Source: Geodermatophilus amargosae (GTDB lineage: Bacteria; Actinomycetota; Actinomycetes; Mycobacteriales; Geodermatophilaceae). Taken from it: a stretch of DNA of 64,000 nt. Below the pieces are notes generated by a model, which was not told the DNA's origin, did not search any database, and was given only the letters and a program-made list of their open reading frames with translations. Where the stretch lies: positions 1 through 64,000 of the forward strand of contig NZ_FPBA01000025.1 of NCBI RefSeq assembly GCF_900116515.1. Reading direction: 5' to 3'. Both the position numbers and the translations under genes were made by a program. This document shows positions 63,400 through 64,000 of the stretch, one piece after another (the stretch's first letter is position 1; every line of letters begins with the position of its first letter).

Positions 63400-64000
63400 T
63401 CAGCCTCCGACGACCTGTTCGATCTCGTCGAGGGCCGCCTGGAAGGCGTCGTCGGGGCCGGTCCCCTCCGCGACGGTGCTCAGGGCGTTGGTGAACGCCT
63501 CCTGGATCTGGGTGTCGTAGGGGCCGATCGGCGTGAACCGCAGCGCCGCCGCCGACGAACCGAAGATCTGCCCCACCGGCGCGCCGCTGAAGTACTCACT
63601 GGTCGCCGTCGCCACCTCCGGGTCCTCCGCCGCCTGCTGGCTGGAGGGGAAGTGCTGCTCCTCGGTGAACATCCGCACCTGCTGCTCGGGCGCGGTCAGC
63701 CACTCGACGAGGGCGATCGCCTCCTCCTTGTGCTCGCTGGACTCGGTGACCCCGAGCCAGGAGCCGCCCCAGTTGCCGGCGCCGCCGGGCAGCGGTGCCA
63801 CGTCCCAGCGGCCCTCGCCCTCGTCGCCGGCCTGGCCGGTGATGTAGCCGAGCATCCAGGCCGGGCAGGAGATGGTCGCGAACGCGCCGTTGGCGAACGC
63901 GGAGTTCCACTCGTCGCCGAACTGGATCAGGTTGGCCGTCATGCCCTCCCCGGCCGCCGCGCTGGCGTGCTGCCAGGCCGTCGCGACGCCGTCGCTGGAC
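63400..64000 (-). CDS. sugar ABC transporter solute-binding protein (5' end outside window)
   Basis: The last 200 residues of a family 1 extracellular solute-binding protein: GEGMTANLIQFGDEWNSAFA, FATISCPAWMLGYITGQ, and the end AFQAALDEIEQVVGG. The gene runs off the right edge of the window, so the signal peptide is not seen. First gene of the binding protein-permease-permease-ATPase-GH1 operon. Confidence 0.88.
   Translation of the reverse strand, partial: SSDGVATAWQHASAAAGEGMTANLIQFGDEWNSAFANGAFATISCPAWMLGYITGQAGDEGEGRWDVAPLPGGAGNWGGSWLGVTESSEHKEEAIALVEWLTAPEQQVRMFTEEQHFPSSQQAAEDPEVATATSEYFSGAPVGQIFGSSAAALRFTPIGPYDTQIQEAFTNALSTVAEGTGPDDAFQAALDEIEQVVGG

Overview
The window is very GC-rich throughout, with frequent GTG starts and ATGA/GTGA gene overlaps. 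It shows actinobacterial hallmarks: a bifunctional RNase H/phosphatase, the ahpE-DUF3052-aceE neighbourhood, PlsB/HAD-PlsC/wax-synthase lipid genes and a class A RNase P RNA of actinobacterial type. This fits a high-GC soil actinobacterium, possibly Geodermatophilaceae; the family-level call is inference.

Region 1 (1-9147) is an accessory island of visibly lower and mixed GC. It holds an IS5-type insertion sequence that has cut off the 5' part of an ABC-three-component (ABC-3C) conflict-system gene. The intact middle component and ATPase of that system follow, then a TIR-2TM protein, small actinophage-type genes, a decayed transposase, a NERD-domain protein and a tyrosine integrase that ends about 20 bp from the 3' end of rnpB.

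Region 2 (9170-36107) is mostly chromosomal backbone: rnpB, a c-di-AMP (ydaO-type) riboswitch ahead of a secreted cell-wall-type protein, nadA, an amino-acid ABC transporter, the Nif3/zinc-ribbon/RNase H operon with an embedded monocarboxylate symporter, and a lipid-assembly block. That block contains a wax synthase/DGAT, an epimerase, PlsB, a HAD-PlsC-WS/DGAT triple fusion and an acyl-CoA ligase.

Region 3 (37259-52606) is the most unusual part. Four paralogous genes encode proteins with the same 17-residue start (FEDQYVELLPARTTMQ after the initiator) followed by glycine-rich sequence. Three are small (96-99 aa) and lie directly upstream of a 1055-aa membrane protein that combines a PqqD-like N-terminal domain, an M50 (site-2-protease-type) metallopeptidase and a C-terminal plant-type glutaminyl-peptide cyclotransferase. 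I infer a leader-processing system that cleaves before the invariant Gln17 and cyclises it to pyroglutamate. A lipoprotein, a large LuxR-type regulator, a membrane-anchored Hsp70/YVTN-propeller fusion and a Sec-secreted protein carrying five copies of the same glycine-rich core surround it. The secreted protein gene sits between a degenerate copy of the tRNA-Val 3' half and the tRNA-Val gene itself, beside an integrase relic.

Region 4 (52535-64000) returns to backbone: tRNA-Val(UAC), an AhpE-type peroxiredoxin, DUF3052, aceE, a D-amino-acid-oxidase-like protein, and a leftward sugar-uptake operon (solute-binding protein cut by the window edge, two permeases, MsiK-type ATPase, GH1 beta-glucosidase, GH105-like hydrolase) that looks built for beta-glucosides such as cellobiose.
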